Source: Pseudobacter ginsenosidimutans (GTDB lineage: Bacteria; Bacteroidota; Bacteroidia; Chitinophagales; Chitinophagaceae). Taken from it: a stretch of 64,000 nt of DNA. Each line of letters begins with the position of its first letter. Position 1 is the stretch's first letter. A program made the translations under genes and the position numbers. The notes under the pieces are model-generated. The model made no database searches. It was given only the letters and a program-made list of their open reading frames with translations, and was not told the origin of the DNA. The DNA is taken from the NCBI RefSeq assembly GCF_007970185.1, contig NZ_CP042431.1, positions 2,914,001-2,978,000 on the forward strand. The letters are read 5' to 3'. Shown here piece after piece: positions 8,358 to 18,445 of the stretch.

Positions 8358-10505
8358 GTGGAAGTAAAACGCGACATATTATGGAGGGTATACCTCGCAT
8401 TCATCCTGATTGTGGTGTTCAGCATCACTATTCTTGGTCGCGCATTCTACATCCAGCAATTCCAGGGCAAGCACTGGATCGCTGAAGCCAACCAGCAAAT
8501 GGAGCGCTTCGTGGAAACAGATGCCGAACGCGGGACCATCTACTCCGAAGATGGCGCCATGCTCAGCACCTCCATTCCCTACTTCGATATCTATATCGAT
8601 TTCGCTGCAGACGGATTGAGAGCAAAAAGCGGAGAACGTTTCAAGAACAATGTGGATTCATTGTCCATCGGACTGGCCAATCTTTTCCAGGATATGACTT
8701 CACAGGAATACAAAACACTCCTGCAAAATGGCTACCGGAAAAAGAACAGGTACTATCTCCTTAAAAAGAATATCAGTTTCCAGCAATACAAAACGCTTCG
8801 TTCCCTTCCGCTGGTTCGTCAGGGAAAAGACAAAAGCGGGTTCATTGCCGAAGTGAAAGATAAAAGATTGAACCCCTTTGTACTCCTTGCCAACCGTACC
8901 ATCGGCTTGAGCCGGGAGTATGTTGATAGTGATGGAAAAGTGAAAAACACGAACGTGGGTCTTGAAAAAACCTACGATTCTTTGCTCAGAGGTGAAACCG
9001 GAAAGAAACTGATGCGCAAAGTAGCGGCAGGTGTGTTCATGCCGGTGGATGGAACGGAGATCGAACCGCAGAATGGGAAAGATGTAGTTACCACGCTCGA
9101 TGTGAACATCCAGGATATTGCTGAGAACGCGCTGCTGAAAGTGATGCAGGAAAATGAATGCACCAATGGCACCTGCCTGGTGATGGAAGTGAAGACCGGT
9201 AAGATCAAGGCGATCGCCAATCTCGGCAGAAGGCCTGATGGCAGTTACTGGGAAGATCTCAACTACGCGCTCCGCGCCTCTGAACCGGGATCTGTTTTCA
9301 AACTCGCCACCATGCTGAGCCTGCTGGAAGATAAATACATCACGCTGGATCAGCATGTGAACCTCGAAGGCGGCGCCTGGCGCTATATGACGCGCACCGT
9401 CTACGATTCCGAAGAGCACGGCAAACATGATGTAACAGTGAAACAGGCATTCGACGCCAGCTCCAACGTGGGAATGGCAAAACTGGTAACGGCTCATTAT
9501 TCAAAGAATCCCAACCAGTTTGTAAGCCACCTGAAAAAATTGCGCTTCGATAAATATTCCGGCATCGATCTTCTCGGAGAAACAACGCCGGTAGTGAAAA
9601 AGCCGAAAGACAGAACCTGGAGCGGCACCACATTGCCCTGGATGAGTTTCGGATATGAAGTGCTGGTCAGTCCGCTGCAATCGCTGATGCTTTACAATGC
9701 AGTGGCCAATGATGGAAAGATGATGAAACCCTACCTGGTGAATTCCATCCAGGAGAACGGACAGGTGATCAAACAGAATGAGCCCGAAGTGCTGGAAGAA
9801 TCGATCTGCAGTCAGGAAACACTGAAACAATTACAAAGCTGTCTCCGCTCCGTGTGCGCCACACCGGGAGGAACAGGATACAAGCTCTTTCTGGGGACGC
9901 CTTACGAAGTGGCCGGTAAGACCGGTACCTCACAGGTGGCCAATGGCAACAGGGGATACGCCGATCATATCCACCAGAGCAGCTTTGCCGGTTATTTCCC
10001 CGCCCGCGATCCGAAGTACAGTGTGATAGTGGTGGTTGTGAACAAGCCCTTCGCCTCAAAATATTATGGTGCGGCCATCGCCGGACCAGTGTTCAAAGAG
10101 ATTGCTGACAAGCTCTATGCTTTGAATGCAGATGAAGACAAAAGCAATGAGAGTTTCCGCGTAACGCGCATGAAGAAAGACAGCAGCAATTACCTGTATG
10201 CCGGACAGGCAGAAGACCTGCGGCTGATCATGGATGCTGTGCAGATGAAGTACAAGGATTCTGTGAAGAAAGATGAATGGAGCAGGATGTACGCAGTGAA
10301 CTATCAACCAGTCATGAGTGGCCAGGCTGTTTCCCGAAAAGAAATGCCCGATGTGAGAGGGATGGGATTGAAAGATGCCATCTACCTGCTGGAGAACATG
10401 CAACTGAAAGTGAATGTGCAGGGAAGAGGAAAAGTAAGTACACAAACAATATTGCCCGGTACCCCCATAACAAAGGGACAGGCAGTAACGATAGGATTGA
10501 ATTAA
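8358..10505 (+). CDS. ftsI: Penicillin-binding protein FtsI (PBP3) with C-terminal PASTA domain
   Basis: This is the septal peptidoglycan transpeptidase. The 715-residue class B PBP has an N-terminal membrane anchor (about 9-29), a dimerisation domain, and a transpeptidase domain with all three catalytic motifs: SVFK (Ser about 312), SSN (about 368-370) and KTGTS (Lys about 521). The last ~65 residues, starting MPDVRGMGLKDAIYLLE, form one PASTA domain, as commonly seen in Bacteroidota FtsI. The start is GTG at 8358, 15 bases after ftsL; no ATG fits better. Confidence 0.95.
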   Translation: MEVKRDILWRVYLAFILIVVFSITILGRAFYIQQFQGKHWIAEANQQMERFVETDAERGTIYSEDGAMLSTSIPYFDIYIDFAADGLRAKSGERFKNNVDSLSIGLANLFQDMTSQEYKTLLQNGYRKKNRYYLLKKNISFQQYKTLRSLPLVRQGKDKSGFIAEVKDKRLNPFVLLANRTIGLSREYVDSDGKVKNTNVGLEKTYDSLLRGETGKKLMRKVAAGVFMPVDGTEIEPQNGKDVVTTLDVNIQDIAENALLKVMQENECTNGTCLVMEVKTGKIKAIANLGRRPDGSYWEDLNYALRASEPGSVFKLATMLSLLEDKYITLDQHVNLEGGAWRYMTRTVYDSEEHGKHDVTVKQAFDASSNVGMAKLVTAHYSKNPNQFVSHLKKLRFDKYSGIDLLGETTPVVKKPKDRTWSGTTLPWMSFGYEVLVSPLQSLMLYNAVANDGKMMKPYLVNSIQENGQVIKQNEPEVLEESICSQETLKQLQSCLRSVCATPGGTGYKLFLGTPYEVAGKTGTSQVANGNRGYADHIHQSSFAGYFPARDPKYSVIVVVVNKPFASKYYGAAIAGPVFKEIADKLYALNADEDKSNESFRVTRMKKDSSNYLYAGQAEDLRLIMDAVQMKYKDSVKKDEWSRMYAVNYQPVMSGQAVSRKEMPDVRGMGLKDAIYLLENMQLKVNVQGRGKVSTQTILPGTPITKGQAVTIGLN

Positions 10506-10526
10506 TAATTATAGACTAACCCAGGC

Positions 10527-11993
10527 ATGGCAATTCTGCAGGACATCTTGTACAAGGTGCGGATCCGTTCCGTTCACGGCGATACCCGTGTAAATGTGAA
10601 TGCGCTTCAGCTCGATTCACGCAAAGTGAGCGCCGGTGATGCTTTCATCGCACTGAAAGGTGTGGCCTCCGATGGTCATGACTATATCGCTAAAGTGGTG
10701 GAGCAGGGCGCGGCAGCCGTGATCTGCGAAACAATGCCTGCCGATATCAAAGAAGGGGTTACCTATGTGGAAGTGGAGAACAGCCATGTCGCTGCCGGAT
10801 TCCTCGCTCATAATTTCTACGGACAGCCTTCAGAAAAACTGAAACTGGTTGGCGTTACCGGCACCAATGGTAAGACCACCATCGCTACTTTATTATTCAA
10901 ACTCTTTTCCGGACTGGGCCACAAATGTGGATTGCTCAGCACGGTAGACAATCATATCGGTGATCAGGTAATACCCGCAACGCATACCACGCCTGATGCT
11001 GTTAGTCTCAATGCACTGCTAAAACAAATGGTGGATGCCGGTTGCACCCATGTTTTCATGGAAACCAGCTCACATGCCATCCATCAGCATCGCATTGCAG
11101 GTCTCCGCTATGCCGGCGGCCTCTTCAGCAATATCACCCACGATCACCTGGATTATCACAAAACATTCGATGAATATATCCGCGTGAAGAAGTCCTTCTT
11201 CGATGGACTTCCTTCCGATGCATTCGCCATCAGCAATGCAGACGATAAGCGCGGAGCCGTGATGCTGCAGAATACTGCCGCGCACAAATATTTCTACAGC
11301 CTGCGCACGCTGGCTGACTTCAAAGGAAAGATCATCGAGAACGCACTCTCCGGACTGGTGATGAATATCAACGACCAGGAAGTGCATTTCCGCCTGATCG
11401 GTGAGTTCAACGCCTACAATCTCCTGGCAGTTTATGGCGCTGCCATCTGTTTGGGAGAAGAGAAACACGAAGTGCTGCGTGTACTCAGTATGATCACCGG
11501 TGCGGAAGGAAGATTCGATTATATCATTTCAAAGAAGGGACTGGTGATCGGTATCGTGGATTATGCACATACTCCCGATGCACTGCTGAACGTGCTCTCC
11601 ACCATCAAGAAATTGCGGAAAGGTCACGAACAGATCATCACCGTGGTGGGCTGTGGCGGTGACCGCGATAAGACCAAGCGCCCGGAAATGGGCGAGATCG
11701 CTTGTGAGCACAGTGATAAAGCCATCTTTACTTCGGATAACCCCCGCAGTGAGGACCCGCTGGAGATCCTGAAAGACATGGAAGCTACCCTGAACACTGC
11801 TGCAAGGCGCAAGTTCATTTCCATTGCCGACAGGAAGGAAGCCATCAAAACCGCCGTGAGCCTGGCGAATCCTGAGGACATTGTGCTGATAGCAGGAAAA
11901 GGACACGAGAAATACCAGGAGATAAAAGGAGTGAAACATCCTTTCGACGATAAGCAGGTATTGCAGGAAATGTTTGAAATGTTAGACAAGTAA
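10527..11993 (+). CDS. murE: UDP-MurNAc-tripeptide synthetase MurE (meso-DAP adding)
   Basis: MurE adds the third stem-peptide residue to UDP-MurNAc-L-Ala-D-Glu. The 488-residue Mur ligase has an N-terminal UDP-binding domain, the ATP loop GVTGTNGKTTIATLL (about 108-122), the central-domain ETSSHAIHQHR block and a C-terminal domain. Residues about 404-407 are DNPR, the signature of meso-diaminopimelate-specific enzymes, so the organism should have A1-gamma peptidoglycan. It starts 21 bases after ftsI. Confidence 0.97.
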   Translation: MAILQDILYKVRIRSVHGDTRVNVNALQLDSRKVSAGDAFIALKGVASDGHDYIAKVVEQGAAAVICETMPADIKEGVTYVEVENSHVAAGFLAHNFYGQPSEKLKLVGVTGTNGKTTIATLLFKLFSGLGHKCGLLSTVDNHIGDQVIPATHTTPDAVSLNALLKQMVDAGCTHVFMETSSHAIHQHRIAGLRYAGGLFSNITHDHLDYHKTFDEYIRVKKSFFDGLPSDAFAISNADDKRGAVMLQNTAAHKYFYSLRTLADFKGKIIENALSGLVMNINDQEVHFRLIGEFNAYNLLAVYGAAICLGEEKHEVLRVLSMITGAEGRFDYIISKKGLVIGIVDYAHTPDALLNVLSTIKKLRKGHEQIITVVGCGGDRDKTKRPEMGEIACEHSDKAIFTSDNPRSEDPLEILKDMEATLNTAARRKFISIADRKEAIKTAVSLANPEDIVLIAGKGHEKYQEIKGVKHPFDDKQVLQEMFEMLDK

Positions 11994-12017
11994 CCCAAAG
12001 CAAAACACCGAACCAGC

Positions 12018-13295
12018 ATGTTGTATCACTTAACCGAATGGCTTAGAGAATTAGGGGTGAAGTTCCCCGGGAGCGCATTGTTCCAGTTCATCACATCGCG
12101 TGTGATGCTGGCCGTGATCCTCTCTTTGCTGATCACTACCGTATTCGGTAAGAAGCTGATCAACTACCTGCGTAAAAAGCAGGTGGGCGAAACCGTTCGT
12201 GATCTCGGCCTGGCAGGTGAACAGCAAAAGAAAGGAACACCCACCATGGGAGGACTGATCATCATCCTCGCCATCCTGGTGCCTACTTTATTGCTGGCAG
12301 ATCTGAATAAAGCCTATATCCGCCTGATGATCTTCGCCACCATTTGGCTCGGCATCATCGGTTTCATTGATGATTACCTGAAGCTCCGCGCAAAGATGCT
12401 GGCCAAGAAAGCAGGAGTGGCTTATAAGAAAGGCGATAAGGATGGACTGGCAGGATGGTTCAAAGTATTGGGCCAGGTAGTGCTGGGTGTGGTTGTTGGA
12501 TGTGTGATCCTCTTCAACCAGAACACAAAAGTGTGGAGGGATTATACCGGACCTGTGAGAGCCAATGATACAACCATCATCAAAAGAACACTGGACGGAC
12601 AAACAAAATATTTCGTGGAAGCAGATGCGCCGATCACCACCATCCCTTTCGTAAAAAGCCATGAGTTCAACTACTCGAAACTTTTACCGGAAGCGCTGCG
12701 CGGCTTTACCTGGCTGCTCTATATCGGGATCGTGATCTTCATCGTAACTGCTGTTTCCAATGGAGCCAATATCACGGATGGACTGGATGGTCTGGCAACG
12801 GGCACCAGTGCTATCATCGGGGCATGTCTTGGCATCTTTGCCTATGCGAGTGGTAACCTGCGGTTTGCGGAATACCTGAACATCATGTATATCCCAAATC
12901 TTGGTGAGCTCAGCATCTTTATCGGTGCATTGATCGGTGCATGTGTCGGGTTCCTTTGGTACAACGCTTATCCCGCGCAGGTTTTCATGGGAGATACCGG
13001 CAGCCTTACGCTGGGTGGTATCATCGCTGCGCTGGCCATCATTGTAAGGAAAGAATTACTGATCCCCATCTTCTGCGGCGTATTCCTGGTGGAAGTGCTG
13101 AGTGTAACGCTGCAGGTGAGCTGGTTCAAGTATACGAAGAAGAAATATGGCGAAGGAAGAAGGATCTTTCTCATGAGCCCGCTTCATCACCATTATCAGA
13201 AGCTGGGCTATCATGAATCGAAGATCGTAACGAGGTTCTGGATCGTAACAATATTGTGTATCGTGTTCGCGGTAGTGACACTGAAGATCAGATAA
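12018..13295 (+). CDS. mraY: Phospho-MurNAc-pentapeptide transferase MraY
   Basis: MraY transfers phospho-MurNAc-pentapeptide from UDP to undecaprenyl phosphate, forming lipid I. The protein is polytopic with the family blocks [53 protein letters not shown] and the histidine-rich MSPLHHHYQ. At 425 residues it is longer than the ~360-residue E. coli enzyme because of an extra segment of roughly 60 residues (about 165-225, charged and hydrophilic) between transmembrane helices. I regard this as the Bacteroidota form of MraY, not a lineage-specific oddity. Confidence 0.97.
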   Translation: MLYHLTEWLRELGVKFPGSALFQFITSRVMLAVILSLLITTVFGKKLINYLRKKQVGETVRDLGLAGEQQKKGTPTMGGLIIILAILVPTLLLADLNKAYIRLMIFATIWLGIIGFIDDYLKLRAKMLAKKAGVAYKKGDKDGLAGWFKVLGQVVLGVVVGCVILFNQNTKVWRDYTGPVRANDTTIIKRTLDGQTKYFVEADAPITTIPFVKSHEFNYSKLLPEALRGFTWLLYIGIVIFIVTAVSNGANITDGLDGLATGTSAIIGACLGIFAYASGNLRFAEYLNIMYIPNLGELSIFIGALIGACVGFLWYNAYPAQVFMGDTGSLTLGGIIAALAIIVRKELLIPIFCGVFLVEVLSVTLQVSWFKYTKKKYGEGRRIFLMSPLHHHYQKLGYHESKIVTRFWIVTILCIVFAVVTLKIR

Positions 13296-13302
13296 GCATC
13301 GA

Positions 13303-14643
13303 ATGGCAAAACGATTGATCATATTGGGTGGAGGAGAAAGCGGCGTGGGCGCTGCCATCCTCGGTAAACAGAAAGGGTACGATGTATTCCTCTCTGATGC
13401 CGGGAACATTGCCGGCAAGTACAGGAAGGAACTGGATGAGTATGGCATCGCTTACGAGTCTGGCCGGCATTCAGAAGAGCGTATCCTGGGAGCCGATGAA
13501 GTGATGAAGAGCCCCGGCATTCCTGAAAAGAATGAGCTGGTGAAGAAGATCCGGAAGAAAGGTATCCGCATCATCAGTGAGATTGAACTGGCTTATCGCT
13601 ATAAAGGGAACAGCAGGATCGTTGGCATTACCGGCGCCAATGGAAAGACCACCACTACTTCGCTCATTTATCATATCTGCAAAACTGCAGGACTTAATGT
13701 GGCGCTGGTAGGGAATATCGGTTACTCATTTGCGAAGCAGGTGGCGCTTGATCCGAAGGAGTTGTATGTAGCGGAGATCAGCAGCTTTCAGCTGGATGAT
13801 ATCCATGAGTTCAGACCCAATGTGGCTGTTCTGACCAATATTACGGAGGACCACCTGGACAGGTACGAGTACAAATTCGAGAATTATATAAACAGCAAGT
13901 TCCGGATCGTCGAGAATCAGACTGCTGATGATTATTTCATCTATTGTGAAGACGATCCTGTAACGATGGAACATATCGGACGGTTCGCAATCAAATCTAA
14001 CCTATTACCATTTACTATGAACAAAGAGCCAAATCAAGGCGGGTTTATCAAAAACGGCCAAATGACTGTAGCGGTACGAGATGAGAGAATGGACATGAGC
14101 GTTTACGATTTCACCCTGAAGGGTAAGCACAATCAATACAACACCATGGCAGCAGGAATTGCGGGTTCCGTACTCGGTATCCGGAAAGAGAAGATCAGGG
14201 ATGCTGTTCAGACTTTCGAAAGCCTGGAGCATCGTATGGAGTTTGTGAGCACCGTGCGCGGCGTTGACTTTGTCAACGACAGCAAGGCCACCAACGTGAA
14301 TAGTACATGGTATGCCCTGGAGAGTATGGAGAAACCCACCATCCTCATTCTCGGTGGGGTAGACAAAGGCAATGATTACAGCAGCATGATGGACCTGGTG
14401 AAAGAAAAGGTGAAAGCGATCGTGGCCATGGGCACAGACAATCGCAAGATCCATGAAGCTTTCCAGAATGATGTGCCTGTAATTGTGAACACCGGCAACG
14501 CGCGTGAAGCGGTGCATGCAGCTTTCCATCTCGCCAACAAAGGTGATGTGGTGTTGCTCAGCCCTGCCTGCGCCAGCTTCGATCTCTTCAAGAACTATGA
14601 AGATCGCGGCAACCAGTTCAAGGATGCAGTTAGAGAGTTGTAA
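13303..14643 (+). CDS. murD: UDP-MurNAc-L-alanine--D-glutamate ligase MurD
   Basis: MurD adds D-glutamate to UDP-MurNAc-L-Ala. The 446-residue protein begins with the Rossmann-like LIILGGGESGVGAAIL and has the ATP loop GITGANGKTTTTSLIYH (about 107-123), ELSSFQ-type EISSFQLDD, the NITEDHLDRY motif, the HRMEFV block and FVNDSKATN in the C-terminal ligase domain. Order and length are standard. It starts 7 bases after mraY. Confidence 0.97.
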   Translation: MAKRLIILGGGESGVGAAILGKQKGYDVFLSDAGNIAGKYRKELDEYGIAYESGRHSEERILGADEVMKSPGIPEKNELVKKIRKKGIRIISEIELAYRYKGNSRIVGITGANGKTTTTSLIYHICKTAGLNVALVGNIGYSFAKQVALDPKELYVAEISSFQLDDIHEFRPNVAVLTNITEDHLDRYEYKFENYINSKFRIVENQTADDYFIYCEDDPVTMEHIGRFAIKSNLLPFTMNKEPNQGGFIKNGQMTVAVRDERMDMSVYDFTLKGKHNQYNTMAAGIAGSVLGIRKEKIRDAVQTFESLEHRMEFVSTVRGVDFVNDSKATNVNSTWYALESMEKPTILILGGVDKGNDYSSMMDLVKEKVKAIVAMGTDNRKIHEAFQNDVPVIVNTGNAREAVHAAFHLANKGDVVLLSPACASFDLFKNYEDRGNQFKDAVREL

Positions 14644-14655
14644 TAATCTATCATA

Positions 14656-15921
14656 ATGAGCAATAGCGGAGATATTGGTTTTGATGAGATAGCCAGCCCC
14701 GTGAAAATGGGGAACAGGTTATGGTCCAGGACCAGGGGCGATAAAGTCATCTGGGCCGCGGTACTGCTATTGGCTTTGGTATCGGTCCTGGTAGTATACA
14801 GCTCCACAGGATTGCTGGCCTACAAGATGAACAAAGGGAATACCGAGATCTACCTGTTCAAACAGATCGTGTTCATCGCAATTGGTTTGGCAGTGATCTA
14901 TTTCTCGCATCTGGTGAACTACACCGTATATGCGAGGGTGGCGCGGATCCTCTTCCTGATCTCGATACCATTACTGATCTATACTTTTTTCTTTGGTGTA
15001 CGATTGAATGAGGGTAGCCGCTGGATCAGGCTGCCGATCATCAACCTTACTTTTCAGACATCGGATCTTGCCAAGCTGGCGCTCTTTATGTACCTCGGGC
15101 GGTTGCTGAGCAAGAAGCAGGATGTGATAAAAGATTTCAGAAAAGGGTTCCTGCCTGTGATCACTCCGGTAGTGGTCATTTGTGCATTAATAGCACCGGC
15201 GAACCTTTCAACAGCCCTGCTGGTGGGCGCCACCAGTATGCTGCTGTTATTTATCGGAAGAGCAAGCGCCAAACATTTGCTGCTTACTATCGGTGTGGCA
15301 GCAGTTCCGGTGATACTGCTCGTCACCATCGCTCTTTCTTATTACGATTCATCGGAAGGAAGATCGAAGGAATTGCCAGGTGTGCTTTCTGTAGGCCGTC
15401 TGCCAACCTGGATCAAACGTGTACAGAATTTCGTGTACAGCAACAAAGAGATCGATAAAGACGAGAACTACCAGGTGAACCAGGCCAAGATCGCCATCAG
15501 TAAAGGCGGTATGCTGGGACTGGGACCGGGTAACAGTGAAACGAGGAATTTTTTGCCGCACCCTTATTCTGATTTCATCTATGCCATTATCATAGAAGAA
15601 TATGGAATAATCGGAGGCGCATTCATCATATTGATCTACCTGATCTTTTTGTTCAGGTGTATCAGGATCTTCAGGAAATGTCCATATGCGTTTGGAGCAT
15701 TCCTGGCATTGGGGCTGAGTTTCACGTTGGTGATACAGGCCCTGATCAATATGGCGGTAACGGTGAATCTCTTCCCGGTAACGGGGGTAACACTTCCGCT
15801 TGTGAGTATGGGAGGTAGTTCATTTCTTTTTACCTGTCTTGCAATCGGCATCATATTGAGTGTTGCAAGGAACGTAGAACAGTTGGAAGGAAAAGAACCG
15901 GTACCTGAAGTAAAAGCATAA
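14656..15921 (+). CDS. ftsW: Lipid II polymerase FtsW (SEDS family)
   Basis: FtsW is the septal glycan polymerase working with FtsI. The 421-residue polytopic protein has about ten transmembrane segments and the SEDS blocks VYSSTG, GSRWIRLPIINLTFQTSDLAKLALF (here GSRWI followed by the conserved Q-S-D-L-AKLA), GLGPGNSETRNFLPHPYSDFI and VTGVTLPLVSMGGSSF. The N-terminal ~30 residues are cytoplasmic. It follows murD by 12 bases. Confidence 0.95.
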   Translation: MSNSGDIGFDEIASPVKMGNRLWSRTRGDKVIWAAVLLLALVSVLVVYSSTGLLAYKMNKGNTEIYLFKQIVFIAIGLAVIYFSHLVNYTVYARVARILFLISIPLLIYTFFFGVRLNEGSRWIRLPIINLTFQTSDLAKLALFMYLGRLLSKKQDVIKDFRKGFLPVITPVVVICALIAPANLSTALLVGATSMLLLFIGRASAKHLLLTIGVAAVPVILLVTIALSYYDSSEGRSKELPGVLSVGRLPTWIKRVQNFVYSNKEIDKDENYQVNQAKIAISKGGMLGLGPGNSETRNFLPHPYSDFIYAIIIEEYGIIGGAFIILIYLIFLFRCIRIFRKCPYAFGAFLALGLSFTLVIQALINMAVTVNLFPVTGVTLPLVSMGGSSFLFTCLAIGIILSVARNVEQLEGKEPVPEVKA

Positions 15922-15927
15922 GATTAA

Positions 15928-17040
15928 ATGAGCACAGGCAATACAAATAGCGGTACGAAGATCATCATTGCAGGTGGAGGCACAGGCGGACATATCTTTC
16001 CTGCCATCGCCATCGCCAATGCATTGAAGAAAGCGGATCCTGGCATCGAGATTCTTTTCATCGGTGCAAAAGGAAAAATGGAAATGGAGAAAGTGCCGCA
16101 GGCTGGCTATAAGATAGAGGGGATCGATATTGCAGGGTTCAACAGAAGTTCTTTGTTAAAGAATATCGGGCTCCCGTTCAAGCTCATCAGGAGTTTTTTC
16201 CAGGTGAGAAGGATCGTGAAAGCATTTGCTCCATCGGCCGTGGTGGGCGTGGGAGGTTATTCCACTTTTCCTGTTTTAAAATTAGCGCAGGCAAAAGGGA
16301 TACCTACTTTCATCCATGAATCGAATTCGTTTGCAGGTAAGAGTAATATGATGCTGGGAAAGAATGCAACGAAAATTTTTGTAGCAAGTGATGGAATGGA
16401 GAAATTCTTTCCGGCAGCAAAATTGCAGATCACCGGCAATCCTGTTCGTGAAGCGATTGTACAAATGCATACAGACAGGCATACGGCAAGCATGAGCTTC
16501 GGCCTCGATCCTGCAAAACAAACAGTACTGGTTACGGGTGGCAGTCTTGGCGCAAAAGGCATCAACGAAGCCATCGATGTAGAACTGGATGCTTTTGCTC
16601 AGAACAATGTTCAACTGATCTGGCAGACCGGAAAGCCTTATGCAGCAAAGGCTGCAGCCCGCGTGAAAGGACAGTCGAATGTATGGACCGATGCCTTCAT
16701 CACGAAAATGGAGAATGCTTACGCAGCCGCCGACATTGTGATCTCCCGTGCAGGAGCCATGGCCATCGCGGAATTATGTGTGGTGAAGAAGCCCGTGATC
16801 TTCGTGCCTTTCCCTTTTGCAGCAGAAGATCATCAGACCGTGAATGCACTGCACCTGGTGGAGAAACATGCAGGGATCATGATCAAAGACAGTGAAGCGA
16901 AAGAGAAACTGGTGCCTGCCGTGATCGCGCTTTCAAAAAATGAAGAACAGCAACGCGAGTTGCAACAGAATATAGGAAAACTGGCAGTAACCGATGCGGA
17001 CACGCAGATCGCATCGGCGATTTTAAAAGCAATCAAATAA
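15928..17040 (+). CDS. murG: N-acetylglucosaminyltransferase MurG
   Basis: MurG transfers GlcNAc to lipid I, making lipid II, on the cytoplasmic membrane face. The 370-residue GT-B protein (family GT28) has the N-terminal glycine loop IAGGGTGGHIFPAIAIA (about 12-28), GVGGYSTFPVL, HESNSFAGKSN, the second-domain GGSLGAKGIN loop and the donor-binding SRAGAMAIAELCVVKKPVI and PFPFAAEDHQTVNA blocks. It starts 6 bases after ftsW. Confidence 0.97.
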   Translation: MSTGNTNSGTKIIIAGGGTGGHIFPAIAIANALKKADPGIEILFIGAKGKMEMEKVPQAGYKIEGIDIAGFNRSSLLKNIGLPFKLIRSFFQVRRIVKAFAPSAVVGVGGYSTFPVLKLAQAKGIPTFIHESNSFAGKSNMMLGKNATKIFVASDGMEKFFPAAKLQITGNPVREAIVQMHTDRHTASMSFGLDPAKQTVLVTGGSLGAKGINEAIDVELDAFAQNNVQLIWQTGKPYAAKAAARVKGQSNVWTDAFITKMENAYAAADIVISRAGAMAIAELCVVKKPVIFVPFPFAAEDHQTVNALHLVEKHAGIMIKDSEAKEKLVPAVIALSKNEEQQRELQQNIGKLAVTDADTQIASAILKAIK

Positions 17041-17065
17041 GCAGCGGACAAACCGCCCAAAGGAT

Positions 17066-18430
17066 ATGGTTCAACTGGAAGACATCAAAAAGGTATACTT
17101 CATCGGCATCGGTGGTATCGGAATGAGCGCCATTGCGCGCTATTTCAAATTCCACGGAAGGTCAGTGAGCGGCTACGATAAAACGGAGACCGTACTCACC
17201 AAACAACTCGTGGCCGAAGGTATCCCTGTGCACTATGATGATAACCTGGAACTGGCGCCGAAAGATGCCGACCTGGTGGTGTATACGCCTGCCATTCCGA
17301 AAGATCACAGTGAGCTGAATTTTTACCGTGATAATAAGTATGTGCTGATGAAGCGCAGCGAAGTGCTGGGTGTGATCACGGAAGGCTCTTTCAATATCTG
17401 CGTGGCCGGCACGCATGGGAAGACCACTATTTCCACTATGATTGCACACCTGCTGCGTCATACCGGTTATGGCTGCAATGCCTTCCTTGGTGGCGTGGCC
17501 GTGAACTACAACAGCAATTACTGGAGCGATAAACGTAATGTTTGTGTAGTGGAAGCCGACGAATACGACAGAAGCTTCCTGCGTCTCAGTCCTGATATCG
17601 CCGTGATCACCGCCATGGATGCAGACCATCTCGATATCTACGGAACACCCGAGGCCATGGAAGATGCCTATATCGAATTTTCGAGAAGAGTGAAAAAAGG
17701 AGGATGGATGATCAGCAAGCATGGCCTGAAAAGAAGCGCCGCGCTGGAAAGCACGCACCAGCTGACTTACAGCCTGCTGGACCAGGGATCTGATATACGC
17801 GCCGAGAATATCCGTATGGAGAATGGTTCCTACCATTTCAATGTAGTGACCCGTCTCTGGCATTTGAATGATATCACCCTGAACATGGGTGGGCTGCATA
17901 ATATCGAGAATGTGATCGCAGCTATCATGATCGCTCACCATCTCGGAATCGCAGACGATAAGATCAAAGCAGCTGTTGCGGATTTCAAAGGAGTGAAGCG
18001 CCGTTTCGAGTATATGATCAAAACACCTTCACTGGTGTTTGTGGACGATTACGCGCATCACCCGGAAGAGCTGAGGGCATTGATCAGCGGAGCAAGAAAA
18101 CTGTTCCCCGACAAGAAATGCACCGTGATCTTCCAGCCGCACCTGTTCACGCGTACGCGCGACTTTGCGAAGGAATTTGCTGAAAGCCTGGATCTGGCCG
18201 ATGAAGTGGTATTGCTGCCGATCTACCCTGCCAGGGAATTACCGATCGAAGGCGTTACCAGTAACCTGATCCTGGATCAGATGACAATCGAGAACAAACA
18301 GATCCTGGAAAAGGCGCAGGTACTGGATCTCATCAAACAACAAAAAAACGACAACTGGTTATTGATCACAGCCGGAGCGGGAGATATAGATACCCTGCTG
18401 CAGCCCATCAAAACCATATTGGATAAATAA
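17066..18430 (+). CDS. murC: UDP-MurNAc--L-alanine ligase MurC
   Basis: MurC starts stem-peptide synthesis by adding L-Ala to UDP-MurNAc. The 454-residue protein opens with the UDP-binding YFIGIGGIGMSAIARY block and has the ATP loop AGTHGKTTISTMIAHLL (about 114-130), EADEYDRSFL, NMGGLHNIEN (substrate-binding HN), FKGVKRRFEY and DDYAHHPEELRA, followed by FQPHLFTRT. All are in family order. It begins 25 bases after murG. Confidence 0.97.
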   Translation: MVQLEDIKKVYFIGIGGIGMSAIARYFKFHGRSVSGYDKTETVLTKQLVAEGIPVHYDDNLELAPKDADLVVYTPAIPKDHSELNFYRDNKYVLMKRSEVLGVITEGSFNICVAGTHGKTTISTMIAHLLRHTGYGCNAFLGGVAVNYNSNYWSDKRNVCVVEADEYDRSFLRLSPDIAVITAMDADHLDIYGTPEAMEDAYIEFSRRVKKGGWMISKHGLKRSAALESTHQLTYSLLDQGSDIRAENIRMENGSYHFNVVTRLWHLNDITLNMGGLHNIENVIAAIMIAHHLGIADDKIKAAVADFKGVKRRFEYMIKTPSLVFVDDYAHHPEELRALISGARKLFPDKKCTVIFQPHLFTRTRDFAKEFAESLDLADEVVLLPIYPARELPIEGVTSNLILDQMTIENKQILEKAQVLDLIKQQKNDNWLLITAGAGDIDTLLQPIKTILDK

Positions 18431-18445
18431 GGAATAACCGTAGTA